Shown here one piece after another: positions 24,565 to 36,544 of a stretch of DNA of 64,000 nucleotides; position 1 is the stretch's first letter, and each line of letters starts with the position of its first letter. The position numbers were made by a program, and so were the translations under genes. The stretch comes from Zygnema cylindricum (taxonomy: Eukaryota > Streptophyta > Zygnematophyceae > Zygnematales > Zygnemataceae), in NCBI GenBank assembly GCA_037447655.1, contig JBBHKE010003521.1, forward strand, positions 35,605 to 99,604, written 5' to 3'. The notes beneath the pieces were generated by a model. It was not told where the DNA came from, ran no database searches, and was given only the letters and a program-made list of their open reading frames with translations.

Positions 24565-25465
24565 GTGAGTACAAACCATTTTCATAAATCTACCCAAAAA
24601 GAAATATTTCAAGAAGTTAAAGCTCTTAATGAAGCACAAAAACGACTGAAAGTGTGAGCAGCTTTTTCTTTCAAACTTGGCCCAAGTCACCTTCAAGATC
24701 TTTTAACCTGGTTTAGGCTCAAAAGGAAAATATCCAATGATGGGTATGTTGATTTTAGCGTTGAAAGTGAAAACAAATGTGGCTGAACCTAAAATGACAC
24801 AAAAAATTTCTTTAATTAATTGCCACATTTGCATCATTTTTAGAAGATCACGGTAAAATTAAATATAAGGTAATAATGGAGGCATCTTTGAAATACTAAA
24901 ACAGTGATATTGTAAAAGGATTTACAACTCGTCATTGGAGTGGGTCTAAGATGTAACGCAATTTTCATTTTTTGAGTTGATTTTCTTACGTCTTTGAGTA
25001 ATTTATGGTGCGTTCCTGTATCAATACTGGTGGTACCAATAAATACCGTAAATACCATATATACCACAAAACTCATCCTTGAAGTTCCATGAAATTTAGG
25101 ACATGATATCATTTGATTTTTCCTCTCTTATACGTTTATTAATTTTGATTGGCGATCATTACCTGATTGTAATCTGTCTCGCCAATTCAATATTTATTAA
25201 ATTTTCTGCGTAATCATGTTTAACTTGTCATGTCATGTGACGTATTGACATTCAAAGTTAAATATGGTCTTCCCATGCCTTTGGCAAAATGTGATTTTTT
25301 TTGAGCCAAACTAACTACTAGGAAGCCTGAGCGAAATGCTCCCATTGATCTTTTTTTGTTAGCCTTACATTTCCATCTCTGTCGTCTATAATTTGAGATT
25401 CCTATAGTAATACGGTTCTTACTGTTGTTTTGCGTCTATGCTAAAATAACGTCTGGTTGTCACAG

Positions 25466-25537
25466 GTATTTTAACAACAACAACATCACCGGCGTTATAC
25501 CGTCTTTTTTGGGAAATTTTTCATTTCTCCAAGTTTT
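25466..25537 (+). CDS. RLK exon 4: one LRR
   Basis: 72 nt between CACAG and GTGAGT, reading YFNNNNITGVIPSFLGNF. Confidence 0.8.
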
Positions 25538-26254
25538 GTGAGTAAACTAGTTTTTTTAATTCGGCATTTTTACAACCAGCTAGTGATATGTTACGTTTTA
25601 TTCACAGAGCGAGCTTGTGATGATGCTTAAAATTTTTTGCAGATAATTCTAGGGCTTAATTTGAGTTCAAAATCTGAGAAAGCTTTGCCGTTTTTTATGT
25701 TTACACCAAGGATTTGTCCAACAACCCATTTAATTTTGAAATTCTTGCTACTTTCGGGCTTGAGGAATTTGTTTACGACAATTCACTTCAGATATTTACA
25801 CCTTCCAGTTTTGCTGGTTTGTTATATTTGTGAGCGTTACAAACTCTGCTTTGTTGATGATTTTTCTTGTTTTGGTCAAAACACACATTTATAGTGCTTT
25901 CAACGATATGTTTCTGAAGGAAAAGAGTTCACAACCAATCAAGCACATAATGCCATCGCAAATAGGGTTATGAAATTGCAGTGGGAGAGTAACACTGAAA
26001 AGCAGATGCATTTTCCATAAAGTTGTGATAATTTCTTAGCCATAATGTTCAGAAGTGTATCAAAGAACACAGAGCAGTATAGGATGGTAAAGTAATGAAA
26101 TGTTCTGCAAAAGAGTCAACATGGTAAGGTGCTTTCTCAAACTGTTATAAAAAAAAAGTTAGCTAGTTTCTTTACTTTGACGGTTAGCGATTATATTATT
26201 TCTCGGCAAGTGCAACTATCTAATGGCATATCTGTTGCCCTGCTTGTGCAAAAG

Positions 26255-26326
26255 GAATTTGAGCCGATGCCATCTCACATGCACTATACCGGAGAGCCTT
26301 GAAAATCTTATGAGACTTTCTATTTT
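26255..26326 (+). CDS. RLK exon 5: one LRR
   Basis: 72 nt between AAAAG and GTGAGT, reading NLSRCHLTCTIPESLENL. The usual G of LxGxIP is C here. Confidence 0.75.
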
Positions 26327-27249
26327 GTGAGTTTGCCATTTGCTTTCCATAACTAAAATCCTTCAATCACTGAGACTTTCTATGTAGTTCCAGGTTCCCC
26401 ATCTCGGGACAGAAGGGGCGTTCAAACTGACTTGTTATCCGCCCCCCAGAAAAGCTACGTTAGCTTACTTTGAGATCTCTTTTCTTTTTGGTTTGTTTAA
26501 TCCCAAATATTCAGGGCTTATTTTTCAGAGAAACAGGATTCCTGCTTTTTTGAAAACGGCTCATTATCTTTAAATCAGTCTCAAAACAGTTTATTTACTA
26601 TAGCAGAAAAACATACACTTGTAAACCTTTTGTAAGATATATGACGACATGTTTCAAGTATTTTGGTAAATAATGACCTTCGGAAAGGCAAAAGTGACAT
26701 AAAAAGTTCATTTAATACACGATTTTATGGACAACCTGAAAATTAATGCATGTGAAAGAAACGATTCGACTTTTTCAATATTTCCGCTTCTTTTCTATGC
26801 ATTAACATTCATGTCGATGCCCATAATTGGACGCATAAACATTCTTCCATCCTGCCATCGTTGTACGGCAGGTTGACATTTGCACTCACTTTTCATGTTG
26901 GACAAAACATAAGTAAACTACTTAGGCAAAACATAAATGAACTGCTCAGAAAATAACTAATTTCAAATAAACCCCAAAAATCCTAATAAACCAATGTCAT
27001 TTCCTATTGGATATATCACTTGCACACATTCTAAGTATAACTTTAAATCCATTTTATAGATTGTTAAATTACTTCGAATTGGCTTTGTAGGTTAACGGTT
27101 TTATTGTTAATGCCACCTAGTCGGTGCTTCAATCCAAATACCTATATCAGTAAATGTTGCATGGAAGTTTATATCATTTACACGAAAAATCATGCAAAAC
27201 CTTGAAAAGCTCATTCCTTTGCCTCAGTGGTGATATCATGTGTTAACAG

Positions 27250-27318
27250 AGGCTTATCGTTCAACTTGTTAAGTGGAAAAATCCCTCCACTACTTGGAGG
27301 ACTTCCCCTCAAATTTTT
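27250..27318 (+). CDS. RLK exon 6: one LRR
   Basis: 69 nt between TAACAG and GTGAGT, reading GLSFNLLSGKIPPLLGGL. Confidence 0.78.
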
Positions 27319-27649
27319 GTGAGTTTAAGAGCGATATAGATACAAGCTACCTTCCCTATGAAGTTCGTTGTCTTAAAATACTATCTTCAAATGTGTTGAT
27401 AGGCAATAGAATGGCACACCTCATGATTCCATCATAGGATGCGATCTTCATGGCTTATAACACTTTACATTGAAAGTTTATGAAAAGGTGACAAAACGTT
27501 GATGTTTAAAAGTGTTGCATTCCTACAAGCTGACAAAGAGATGTCTATTTTCTACGAGAAATTGTCTAGCACTCTAATCATTGTTCCTAGAGTTTATTTT
27601 TTTACTTACACATCGATTTTTTGTCTGGAACTATCCACTACCTGCACAG

Positions 27650-27730
27650 AAATTTGAGCAACAACAGCTTATCTTGACGTGTGCCTAACTTGTTTTTTAC
27701 GAACAATCTCACCAATTGCTCTGTCTATAG
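27650..27730 (+). CDS. RLK exon 7: last LRR, with stop
   Basis: Begins after GCACAG, reads NLSNNSLS, then TGA (27675-27677), then RVPNLFFTNNLTNCS, up to a GTATG donor. The stop again occupies the LRR glycine position. Confidence 0.7.
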
Positions 27731-28582
27731 GTATGATGCCCTTTTCCATGTTTTTCTATGGCTAGAGCTGGATGTTCCACACTTCAAAAGGGAGTCTTTG
27801 TCAATTAACGCATTCTCTTTCCTAAACGAAGCCATTGTTGTGAAGAAAGATAATATTCAAGTGATCGGTTTTAAAAAAAAAATCAATAATGGCAATGAAA
27901 TGACCTGACGATAACAAAAACATATGTTAATTTGGGTTCTGGCCATTGTGAGTCGCAGTTTTTTTCCCAACGATCTCCAAGCGGAATGCAAGGAAGGTGA
28001 GACTTTGCACACTACCTTTCGTGCCAGAAGATGACCCAAAAATTATAACATTGGAGTTCTGACAATCTACCAATGTTCATCTTTTTAATCTTATGGGGCT
28101 ATTAATGATTTATATGTTACAATGGAAAAACTTGGGCATAAAAAATCTGTCTCAAACGTCTTCTTTGTGATTGGATCCTTAAAATATCGCGTCATCAATA
28201 GAACTGTTGCTGTTTAATCATAGGCTGATTGGTATATTTTGGTCGAACCAAACTCTTCCTTCTTCCGATTTCATGAGCTGATTTTTCTGTCTTTTTAAAT
28301 TGAATTTTGGTGCTTCATAAATTCTTTGATGAATAAGTAACACTCCCTGGTTAAAGGAACCATTTCTATCACCCCACCGAAAATGAGAATTTCTTTTTGA
28401 CATTATTTTAATCTTGAATGAAGTAATTTGCGCTTTTATGCTTTCCAAATTTTGCAATACACAGGCAAATGCGATCTTTTGACATGATGAAATTCGATTA
28501 GTCATCAGATGAAATCAATGAATCTTTATTGACACTTTTTGGGATGTTGACTTTGTCACCAACGTGATTTCACCTTTGATAG

Positions 28583-28702
28583 GTTTTATCGTCAATGATC
28601 CGCTTTGGGGCTTGCCAGCCTATGCAATAGCTCTTATTGTTGTGGGATCCACACTTCTCATTGTTGTTGCAGCACTTGCTGCCTCTCTGTGTATTTTAAA
28701 GA
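28583..28702 (+). CDS. RLK exon 8: transmembrane segment
   Basis: Reads FIVNDPLWGLPAY followed by ~22 hydrophobic residues (AIALIVVGSTLLIVVAALAA), then the GTAAGT donor. This frame needs one base carried over from exon 7, whereas exon 7 as read leaves two. Either an exon is missed or there is a frameshift. Confidence 0.7.
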
Positions 28703-29754
28703 GTAAGTGTCCATTCATCTCTGTCAAATTATTTCCTTAACCCTATATTTTAAGCTTTGAACCTTTTTCTAGACTGAAAACCCTGATGAATTCTATTTTC
28801 CAATGCGTTTAACTTCAACAATTTTGATGGGTAGAATCCTAAGTTTGGTCATGTGTCAGAGTTGATACCAATTTAAGATCTTTCCTCGAAAATGAAGTTA
28901 TAACGTTCTAATGTCCAATCATGGAATTTCCAAAATGACGGACATATAAAATGAGGTATATTAACAGTTTTGTAAAACTTGAAAGATGAGAAATTGTCAC
29001 AAAAATTCTGGGTTGAAAACACAGCTTTTGATTTGTAAATAAGACAAATAGGTTCTCAATAGTGCAGAAAGACTCAAACCCAACATCATGGATTCAGCAA
29101 AGCGAGACAAAAAGAATCAGAAATTTTTGGACGCGTTTCCATACCACGTGAGGTAAACAAAAAACACATTGGGAAAAAAAAAAAAAAACCAATTTGGAAA
29201 CTAGATTCTTGAATCTAAACAAGGATAATTTCCCTTTTACTCTCTCCATGCTTGCTTTTAAAGGCATAGCAAAATCTGTGTTCAGTTTGAACCTATTTTC
29301 ATAAGTTTTCAGATTTTCAAGGTCCTCCCCAAACACTGAGCTCTTAACAAAAAAAAAACATATTGTAGGCTCTTGTGTAGACCAATCGAATTTTTAGGTT
29401 ATTTACCATATTTAATCGGTTTAAAACAAGAATTTTTAAATTCGCTAAGAAACCGGGTAGAAAAAAAATCCCATTTTTCTTCATTTTTTATGTCATTTTT
29501 AGATTTCCATGTGGAAAAATATTAAAAGAGGGACATGAAAAGAATGGGCAAGCAAAGAATCTAAAGGGAGAGGTTTTTTTTCAAGTTTGTATTGGCTAGG
29601 ATAATGGTTTACACGTGTGAAAAAAAGTGTTTATTGGAAGAACACAAGCAAGAAGGAGATTGATATGTCACAAATGAGGTTTCCAGGTAGAACTAATTAT
29701 AGGTGAGATTAACCTAGATGGAACTAGATGCATGTTTGTCATTTTTTCTTACAG

Positions 29755-29972
29755 AAAAAGATTCTATCACCAAAAAAATTAACGAGCACACAGTAAAATT
29801 ATTACCTCTATTAGTGATTAGTGAGGCCACTGACAATTTCAGTGAGAGCAACAAACTCGGAGCTGGCGGCTTTGGGATAGTTTATAAGGGAAGAGCAAAG
29901 AATGGAGAATTATGGGCGGTAAAGCGAGCGAGAAAAGCTTCAGTAGAAAGCTTGGAACTATTTAAGAATGAG
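29755..29972 (+). CDS. RLK exon 9: kinase N-lobe
   Basis: Joins in phase with exon 8. Contains ATDNFSESNKLGAGGFGIVY and the AVKRA lysine motif; ends before GTTTGT. Confidence 0.85.
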
Positions 29973-30370
29973 GTTTGTAAAATTCGCCATTTGAGTAAAA
30001 CAACATGAAAGTGAAAATCCAGAGTAGTTCAAAAGTGTTTATTTGTCGCATAGTATTGGTCTTCAATATTCTTTGACTATATTTTTCCGGAATCCCTCGA
30101 GTTGCTCTTTCACCCCTAACTAATGCACCAAAAGTGTATTGCTTTTATAATTTCTTTTTAAGAGGTGCATACTGTGAATTTTACCGTTGATTCTATTTTT
30201 TTTACTATTCTATTTCTTGTGGCGAATAAGTGAAATGAAATTTGTAAGAAATTTTCTTTTCAACAGTAAAGGAAAAATGGGCGAAGAATTGTACGTTTTG
30301 CGATTGATATTTTACTGATCGTAATTTTTTTGGGCATTAAATAATTTAAGAACTCAGGTTTTCTTTGCAG

Positions 30371-30506
30371 GTGGAAACCATATTGAGAATGAACCACATG
30401 AACCTTGTTAAGCTAATTGGATTTTGTCATAGTGATAGCGAGCAAATATTGGTTTACCAATTTGTTGAAAACGGGACACTGAAATCAGCCCTTCAACGAA
30501 AAGAAG
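30371..30506 (+). CDS. RLK exon 10: kinase, alpha C to hinge
   Basis: Reads VETILRMNHMNLVKLIGFCH and LVYQFVENGTLKSAL between TTTGCAG and GTAGG. Confidence 0.85.
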
Positions 30507-30595
30507 GTAGGAAAAAAAAAAAAAACAAACATAAAGAGTGGTCAAAGTGCGTTCTACTTGTTTCTGCCACTGCCAATAATGTACTCTTGTGACGC

Positions 30596-31060
30596 CCTCG
30601 ATGTACCTCTTATCTTGCATCCCTTTTTTCACTCCTTTGTTTTTCTATCCCTCTGTACGGAACTTCTTATCCCTCTATCTCTTCTTCCCTCCTCCCCCCT
30701 CGCTGCAACATACCTCCCTCGCTTGCGTCTCTATTCTCGTCCCTTGACTTATGTGGCCGACAATCTCTCCCAGTAATAGGACCCCACTTTACGCTATTTA
30801 CACCCACCTCTCCCTTTGCATCTCCACCTTCTCGTTCTCTCTGTCCTCCGTGTCCATATCCCTTCCTTCCCTCCCACCTGTTCGAATCCCTTGTCATTTC
30901 TCTCACCCTCACTTAAGCTCTATCCTTTCCTCCTGGAAAATCCATCCATTACCCTCTCCTTCTCCTTGTATACCTATCTCTTCCGCCTTCCGTCACTCTT
31001 CCTTTCCATCTTGATATCCTTCGCTTCTCCCACTCCCTTTTTCTCTCCTTCGCCCTTGTC
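30596..31060. repeat. CT-rich low-complexity block in the RLK intron
   Basis: About 460 bp of C/T-rich sequence within the intron between exons 10 and 11, like the tract at 12485-12965, with a GA-rich counterpart at 31388-31438. The two together could form an intramolecular Pu/Py stem in the pre-mRNA. Confidence 0.7.
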
Positions 31061-31472
31061 CTTTTATTATGTTTGCCTATCTCGTGCATCTCTCTAATAT
31101 TATTATTACTTTGAGAGTGTTGATGTGTCCCGCCCCAAATTTCTCAAATTTCTTTGGTGTTGATGCAAATGTGATAGTATTCTAAGGTTGATGAGTACAA
31201 TGTCTTAATTTTTTACAACATAATATAATTATTAATGAAAAATTAAAGACTCGCGTGGAATTCTACCAGAAGTAAACTCACACCCCTTTAGCTACCAAAC
31301 GGATTGTAAGATTTTCCACGGTTTAAATTATTTGGTACCAATTTAAAAACAACGTAATCATGGCGATTGGGGTAATACACAACAAAATGAGAGGAGAGAG
31401 GAAGAGATGGCGAGAAGGAGAGAGGGAGAAAGAGAATTGAGATTATTCCTTTATGGATTTCTTCCCAAACAG

Positions 31473-31618
31473 GTCAACCCGTTTTGACATTTGAACGACG
31501 ATTAGATATCGCTCTTGGAACTGCCGAAGGATTGCCATATCTTCACACGCAAGCAAAACCGACGATTATTCATCGCGATGTTAAGTCTGATAATATCCTT
31601 TTGGATGCGAATATGCAG
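31473..31618 (+). CDS. RLK exon 11: catalytic loop
   Basis: Between AAACAG and GTAAAAG, reading [15 protein letters not shown] and [14 protein letters not shown], with the HRD aspartate and the loop K and N present. Confidence 0.85.
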
Positions 31619-32830
31619 GTAAAAGAAAAATGGTGTTTCCCATTTGGGTATGAAACTGTTCTATAGTTGTTGTTTTTATGATTGCATTTATTTTAGTATC
31701 TTCTTCGATAGACATTTAAATGCGAATGAATATGAAGGGTATTCTGCTTTCACCTTCATTTTTTTTTGTCTAGAGTGACACTCTAATAAGATTAGTTTCC
31801 ATGTGAAGTAAATTTGGCATATCGTGCCGTATGAGATGCTTTAGTAGTGAAAATTACAATTCACCGACCTTAGATGGGTACATCGTTTTTTGGGGGAGGT
31901 AGTTGTTTCTGCATGTTAAAGTGTTTTCAAATTCATTTAGTTGCCAACTTATATTTGAGAGTGAATTTAGGAATACTATTTTGATTTTTTGTTGGCATAA
32001 ATTTGGAGGTTTTCTTTCTAAAGATTATATCCAAGATGATTGTTCATTGTGTTGACGTACGTGAAACGTGCCGACTGATACCCGGAATTGTGGTAAAATC
32101 CACATTAGAAACGTATATAAAATTGGACCCACCAGCGTAACATCTCAACTGGTGGCACAGTGGAAGTGCGTTCGCAGCTAAAGTGAAAGATCTCAAGTTC
32201 AAATCTTGGCCGGCCCATCATTCCCTTTATTGGGATCGTTCATTCTAACCCCCAATTCCAGGGAGCAAGTCGTTCCCCTCACGAGTTCCATGGTGTTTTA
32301 AGATGCACATCATTGTGCCCAACGTGTATGAAACAAAAAAACATCATCCTTATGAAAAGCTTAACGCCATTTTCATGCAGTTTTATATTAACAAGATCCA
32401 AAAATGCAGGTAGTATTTCAAACATTGAAGGTGCCTTTTGAATTGTGAGTAAACTATTAAGTTCACACTAAGACGGTATTTTATTTTGCTCTAGGTTTTT
32501 GTTGTTTTGACGATAGAGTTGAAATTTTTGAATCGAAAAACTCGTTTGGATTCCCAAACCGGTTCGCTTTGCCAAACCTAGAAGATAGCAGATTTTGAAA
32601 TTCTGCACTTTATTCTAAAAGAATGACTCTAAAAAATGATCAAAACGCATGCAGTTAAAACCCAAGTCACTGCGATTTTGAAAATCTGTCGTAAAACATA
32701 TATGTGAACCTTGGGAAGAATAATGAGAAAACGACATGCTTGATGATTTAAAACTATGTCCAGAGACGTGACTGAAAAGGTCGCAGTGTTTAAATCCTTA
32801 CCATATGTGTAGCATTTTCCATCTTTACAA

Positions 32831-32976
32831 ACAAAAGTTGGTGATTTTGGTCTTCTAAAGGATAACGAAAACCAAGAGGAATTATCGAGGAGAACTGCAG
32901 TTGCCGGAACTTAGGACTACATGGATCCGGAGTATTACACTACTTATCGAGTCACAACAAAAAGTGACGTGTATAG
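32831..32976 (+). CDS. RLK exon 12: DFG and activation segment, with stop and lost acceptor
   Basis: KVGDFGLLKDN through MDPEYYTTYRVTTKSDVY. The expected acceptor position reads ACAA instead of ACAG (32827-32830). TAG at 32912-32914 lies directly after VAGT in the activation segment. The GTAAAT donor follows. Confidence 0.75.
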
Positions 32977-33240
32977 GTAAATTCGACTTTTTAATTTAAC
33001 ACTTGAGCTCATTTTTCTCCTCAACTCAAATTTTCAGAGGTATTGGACATATCTATATATATGATTATGTATAAATAATGAACTAAACAGATCAATCCGC
33101 ATAAGAGGAAGTAACCTTTTTACTGTAAGATATTATGCCCTTAAAATTCTATTTCAAGTTTGTTATTAGAAGCAAAATTGGCCAACCTACGATTCTTTGG
33201 AAATTAACATATGGAAGTTGTGCTGAATTTTTGTGTGCAG

Positions 33241-33340
33241 TTTTGGGGTTGTTATCCTTGAACTTATTACCAGTCAGGCGGCAGTTTTGGACCAAGAAAC
33301 CAGTGCCGGCGATCAGGAGAGGATTTCCTTAGCAAATTGG
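33241..33340 (+). CDS. RLK exon 13: kinase C-lobe
   Basis: Starts after GTGCAG, reads FGVVILELITSQAAV and ERISLANW, ends at GTATGC. Confidence 0.8.
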
Positions 33341-33426
33341 GTATGCAACATTTTCGTTTTTAGTTTTTTTGAAAAAACACACACACATTAACAAAATGAC
33401 TCAATGCTTACGGTTTTACCATGCAG

Positions 33427-33795
33427 GCATTGAAAATGATGCGGTCAACATTGGGGCTTTCCGCCATAGTCGATCCAAGTTTGGAATCAAACTACGCTTT
33501 GGATGACATGAACGTCCTGGCGAGTATTGCGACATCGTGTCTTCAAATTTTTTTTATGTATCGGCTGGAAATGGCGGACGTGGCGAGCCATTTGCGCCTA
33601 CTCAAGTCAAAAATAGAAATTAGAGGCATGCAAGTCACGGAAAACAACGGAATGGTAGTTCTTCCCGTTGATGAAGAAACCGAAGAAAACGTTCCTCTAT
33701 ATCCAATTTACAAGACCAAAACTTATGTTAATAGCAAGTCTTCCAGTTCTTTTTTCAGGCCAGTTCCAAAAGAAAGTGTTTTGCTGCCGCGATGA
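33427..33795 (+). CDS. RLK exon 14: end of kinase and C-tail
   Basis: Reads IVDPSLESNYALDDMNVLAS and later RLEMADVASHLRLL (the R-M..V...L end of plant RLK kinases), then an acidic tail with stop TGA at 33793-33795. Confidence 0.82.
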   Translation, partial: ALKMMRSTLGLSAIVDPSLESNYALDDMNVLASIATSCLQIFFMYRLEMADVASHLRLLKSKIEIRGMQVTENNGMVVLPVDEETEENVPLYPIYKTKTYVNSKSSSSFFRPVPKESVLLPR

Positions 33796-34273
33796 AATTT
33801 CTCTTTACAATACTTATTGTGGATTAATCAAATTTTATATTTTTTCCTCTTTACAAGGCTCTTAGAAACGCCATTTCTTGGAAATTTGCAACGCTTTCAA
33901 ATTGGGAAATCGATTGAATCAATACGCCATCTCCTCTGAGTTAATGGGATAGACATTTTACTACTTACAACTTCTTCTATTTATTTTCTTTTGACCGAGA
34001 TTCCTTTTTTCACAAGGCCCCGGAAAGTTCGTCTATACAAAAGCTGCAGGCCAAATGCTCAACCGCCTAAATTCTAACAGAAACAATAATTCAAGTAACC
34101 AAATGTTTTTGATACTTGTAGTCAACAATTACCAAAAAATTAGTCAAATATGAAAATCCGGATCGGCCCTACAAGTCAAAATGAGATGACTTTTAGAACT
34201 AAGCACATTGATTTTCTAGAACAAATCAAAAAGGTAGAAGTCTAAGAAAGTGGTAAACAGAATGACGGAGCAG
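33796..34273. other. Downstream of the RLK; nothing coding
   Basis: AT-rich DNA, probably 3' UTR then intergenic. No repeat or gene seen. Confidence 0.5.
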
Positions 34274-34437
34274 TCCACACAAGTTCAAAAGCTATTACGA
34301 CGTTCACATTCGCCCGTTGGTTGCGGCGCAACTCCAGTCAAACGCTATCAAGCGCGGCAAGTACAGCAAAGAAGAAGCTTTGCGCGATGAGGTGCTCCAC
34401 CCACTTTTAGACAGTTTGCGCAACCTTAGCGAAGCGG
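34274..34437 (+). pseudogene. Unrecognised exon-like fragment ending at an LTR
   Basis: After an acceptor-like GGAGCAG, the frame reads HKFKSYYDVHIRPLVAAQLQ and then KRGKYSKEEALRDEVLHPLL with a following RNLSEAD. The biased, helical composition looks like real protein, unlike the flanks, but I do not recognise the family. The frame runs straight into the copia LTR at 34438. There is no matching continuation past the other LTR (38862), where satellite begins, so it is a truncated fragment. Confidence 0.35.
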
Positions 34438-35126
34438 ACTCACAAAGTTTCAAGCAAAACGCCCATTTAAACCAAGAGATATAGCCCAAAGAATATCCTT
34501 TAAAATGCACAAATGTGCCCTTTGAAACCTTGTACAATGAATACATCAGAATCACTAAGTCCTAGAATTTATACTAATAAAATCTACTACTACCTACCTA
34601 GCGAGTCACAACAGTGAAAAGAGTGTTACGGTACTTTCTAACCGTACTTTAAAGTAATCTGTCTATGTACCTGATGTACGTTAAATTAGTCAATGGTTCG
34701 TATACTGTTCCGTACAAATGGTCAAATCTCAATTGTCTACGTACAAATTTCACTAATTGTACACACTAATAAACAAACATACGTCAAGACAAACTCCCGT
34801 TTCCACAAAGTTATCACCGACATTGAAGCTTTATACGTGACAAAATCTGCCGCGTCATAGTGGTCCACTTTTAGATTCTAGTAAATCTTTGTCTGTCTGA
34901 TCTTGTCTCTCGGACGGTATGTCATAGTTAGGTCGTGCGCGCCATTTCGTAATCTTCTTTTTACTTTAGGAGTCGTCCGATGTGATCTCCTTAATTTTGT
35001 ACTGTCTAGATTGTTAAGGTACACTAATTCTGAAACATAGTATCAATGACAACGCTGAAAATATTTCTAAGTCATGAGACTTCCTCTCACAAAATATAGA
35101 GAGGACTAAAGCTTTCAAAAACAACA
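34438..35126 (-). repeat. 3' LTR of copia A
   Basis: Ends (on +) in AAAACAACA, i.e. begins TGTTGTTTT on the minus strand. The outer edge lacks the expected CA and may be trimmed. Confidence 0.8.
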
Positions 35127-35135
35127 TTCCCCTAA
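35127..35135 (-). promoter_or_regulatory. Polypurine tract of copia A
   Basis: TTAGGGGAA on the minus strand, directly before the 3' LTR: the usual plus-strand primer site. Confidence 0.6.
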
Positions 35136-35361
35136 AGCTTTAGACTCTCTAAGCCACTTAAACCATAAGCATCTCTGCAAGCAGATTGGAACCACCTAGA
35201 TACCTTGAGACTTTTATCGCTGATTTCCAGTCTGTCTTTGTCAGTTTTTGTAAACATATGCTCAAACCTCCTATGACTGTTGCAATAGCATGCCTTATGC
35301 AATTCATATAATGAATTAGACTCCAAAAAATGTGTCTATAGCGAATCCTTCCCGTAAATTC

Positions 35362-35907
35362 TTACTCCCCTAACTCGAAAATGTCTCCTTCAATGTTGTC
35401 AAAATTTGTCTCTCTACCTTTTAGTTTTTGTCCAAAGTCTGTACCAATTCCCTTTTCATCTAGCATTTCAAAATTTTCTACCATATTTCCTATTGCCCTT
35501 TTCCTTGTCCATCTAATGATCCTGTTATTCCTAACTCTTTCTACTTGTATAGCAAGGATATTCCTAGTCTCCTCTAACTTTTGTATTGTGAACTTGAATT
35601 TTAAAACTGTATTAAGTTTGGTTCTTCTTTCAATGGTTATTTCAATAATCTGCAGGTCATTTCCAATAGCTTTCTGATTTGGTGAAATTTCCACAATTTC
35701 CCAAGTTTGGGTGTCCAAAATAGGTGTCACAGTATCATTTGTTGCTGTTACCTTATGCTCCTTTTCGGGTTCTGAAATTACCTTTTGAAGTTTTAGAGGC
35801 TCCCCTAGATTTTCAAATAGTGCATAACGGTTTCTAATAGCATTCCACTGATTAATTCTCCATCTCCTCCCCGGAAATTTTGAGGCTGGAGGCGAAGGTT
35901 TTGTCAA
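35362..35907 (-). pseudogene. Copia RT remnant
   Basis: Reads TWEIVEISPNQKAIG, then jumps to LAIQVERVRNNRIIRWT and AIGNMVENFEM, which correspond to the region after the YVDD box in the intact copia at 58424-60793. The catalytic YVDD region is missing, so no reverse transcriptase activity is possible. Confidence 0.7.
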
Positions 35908-35959
35908 ATTTTCAGTTTTGGTCTTTCCGCCATCAACGGTCCATTGGTGCTTGAAATTC

Positions 35960-36215
35960 TTGGTCTAGCGACGAGGGGGTCACGTCACTTTTTGAACGAT
36001 ATGGCATAATCTTCATTACTTGTGGTACACCCTCCTGTGGACTTTTTCAAAATTCTAGCAACGACATCATCTCTTCCCTGGTTCAGCGTTGAAGTTGTTT
36101 CGTCGCTACTTGTTTTTCCTCCGGCCCCCGTTATTGATGATCTAGCGACAAGATCATCTCGTCGCTGGTCCAGCGACGAGACATAGTCGTCGCTACTTGT
36201 GCTCCGCGCCTTATC
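35960..36215. repeat. Foldback cluster of AGCGACGA/TCGTCGCT units
   Basis: Several AGCGACGAG and TCGTCGCTA motifs in both orientations inside copia A. The centre (36158-36180) is a perfect inverted repeat: CTCGTCGCTGG, one base, CCAGCGACGAG. It lies in a spacer where the element should code for protein, so it looks like a small foldback insertion that replaced coding DNA. Confidence 0.55.
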
Positions 36216-36544
36216 GAGTCCTTATAACATTAAAACTTGATCCATCCTAGGTTGAAAAATGACATATTCAATAATTTTTTCTGTTTTTCTGTCAACAGTT
36301 AATTCCTCCTCATTATTTATAATGATATTTCTTGTTATTACTACCCTATTCTTCTCGGGTACATATACTCTATATTCTTCTGACCAATCATCGTATCAAA
36401 CTAGGATTCAAAATATACCTTTCAGCTCTATTTTCCACCTAGTCTGAATGCTCTCTGCAATAAGAACCTTGCTACCAAATACTCTAAGATGGCTGACTGT
36501 TGGTTTTCTTCCTGTCCATATCTCATGAGTTGACTTTCTTTTTA

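Larger units (their letters stand above)
22501..33795 (+). pseudogene. LRR receptor-like kinase pseudogene, LRR-VIII-1 type, 14 exons
   Basis: A signal peptide, an N-terminal LRR cap, about 20 LRRs, a membrane helix and a Ser/Thr kinase domain spread over 14 exons. Kinase motifs: GAGGFG, the AVKRA lysine, [16 protein letters not shown] and [26 protein letters not shown] and YTTYRVTTKSDVY resemble the HPCA1/LRR-VIII-1 kinases, which are plasma-membrane receptors. Damage: in-frame TGA at 23209 and 27675, TAG at 32912, an AA where the acceptor AG of exon 12 should be (32829-32830), and a phase conflict between exons 7 and 8. The coding parts otherwise stay readable, so inactivation is fairly recent. 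RNA editing or stop-codon readthrough is an alternative but less likely. Confidence 0.85.

Noticed and set aside
22501-33795. An alternative genetic code with TGA as glycine
   Set aside because: The gypsy and other genes here end at TGA normally, the third stop is TAG, and a splice site is also lost; ordinary decay is simpler.
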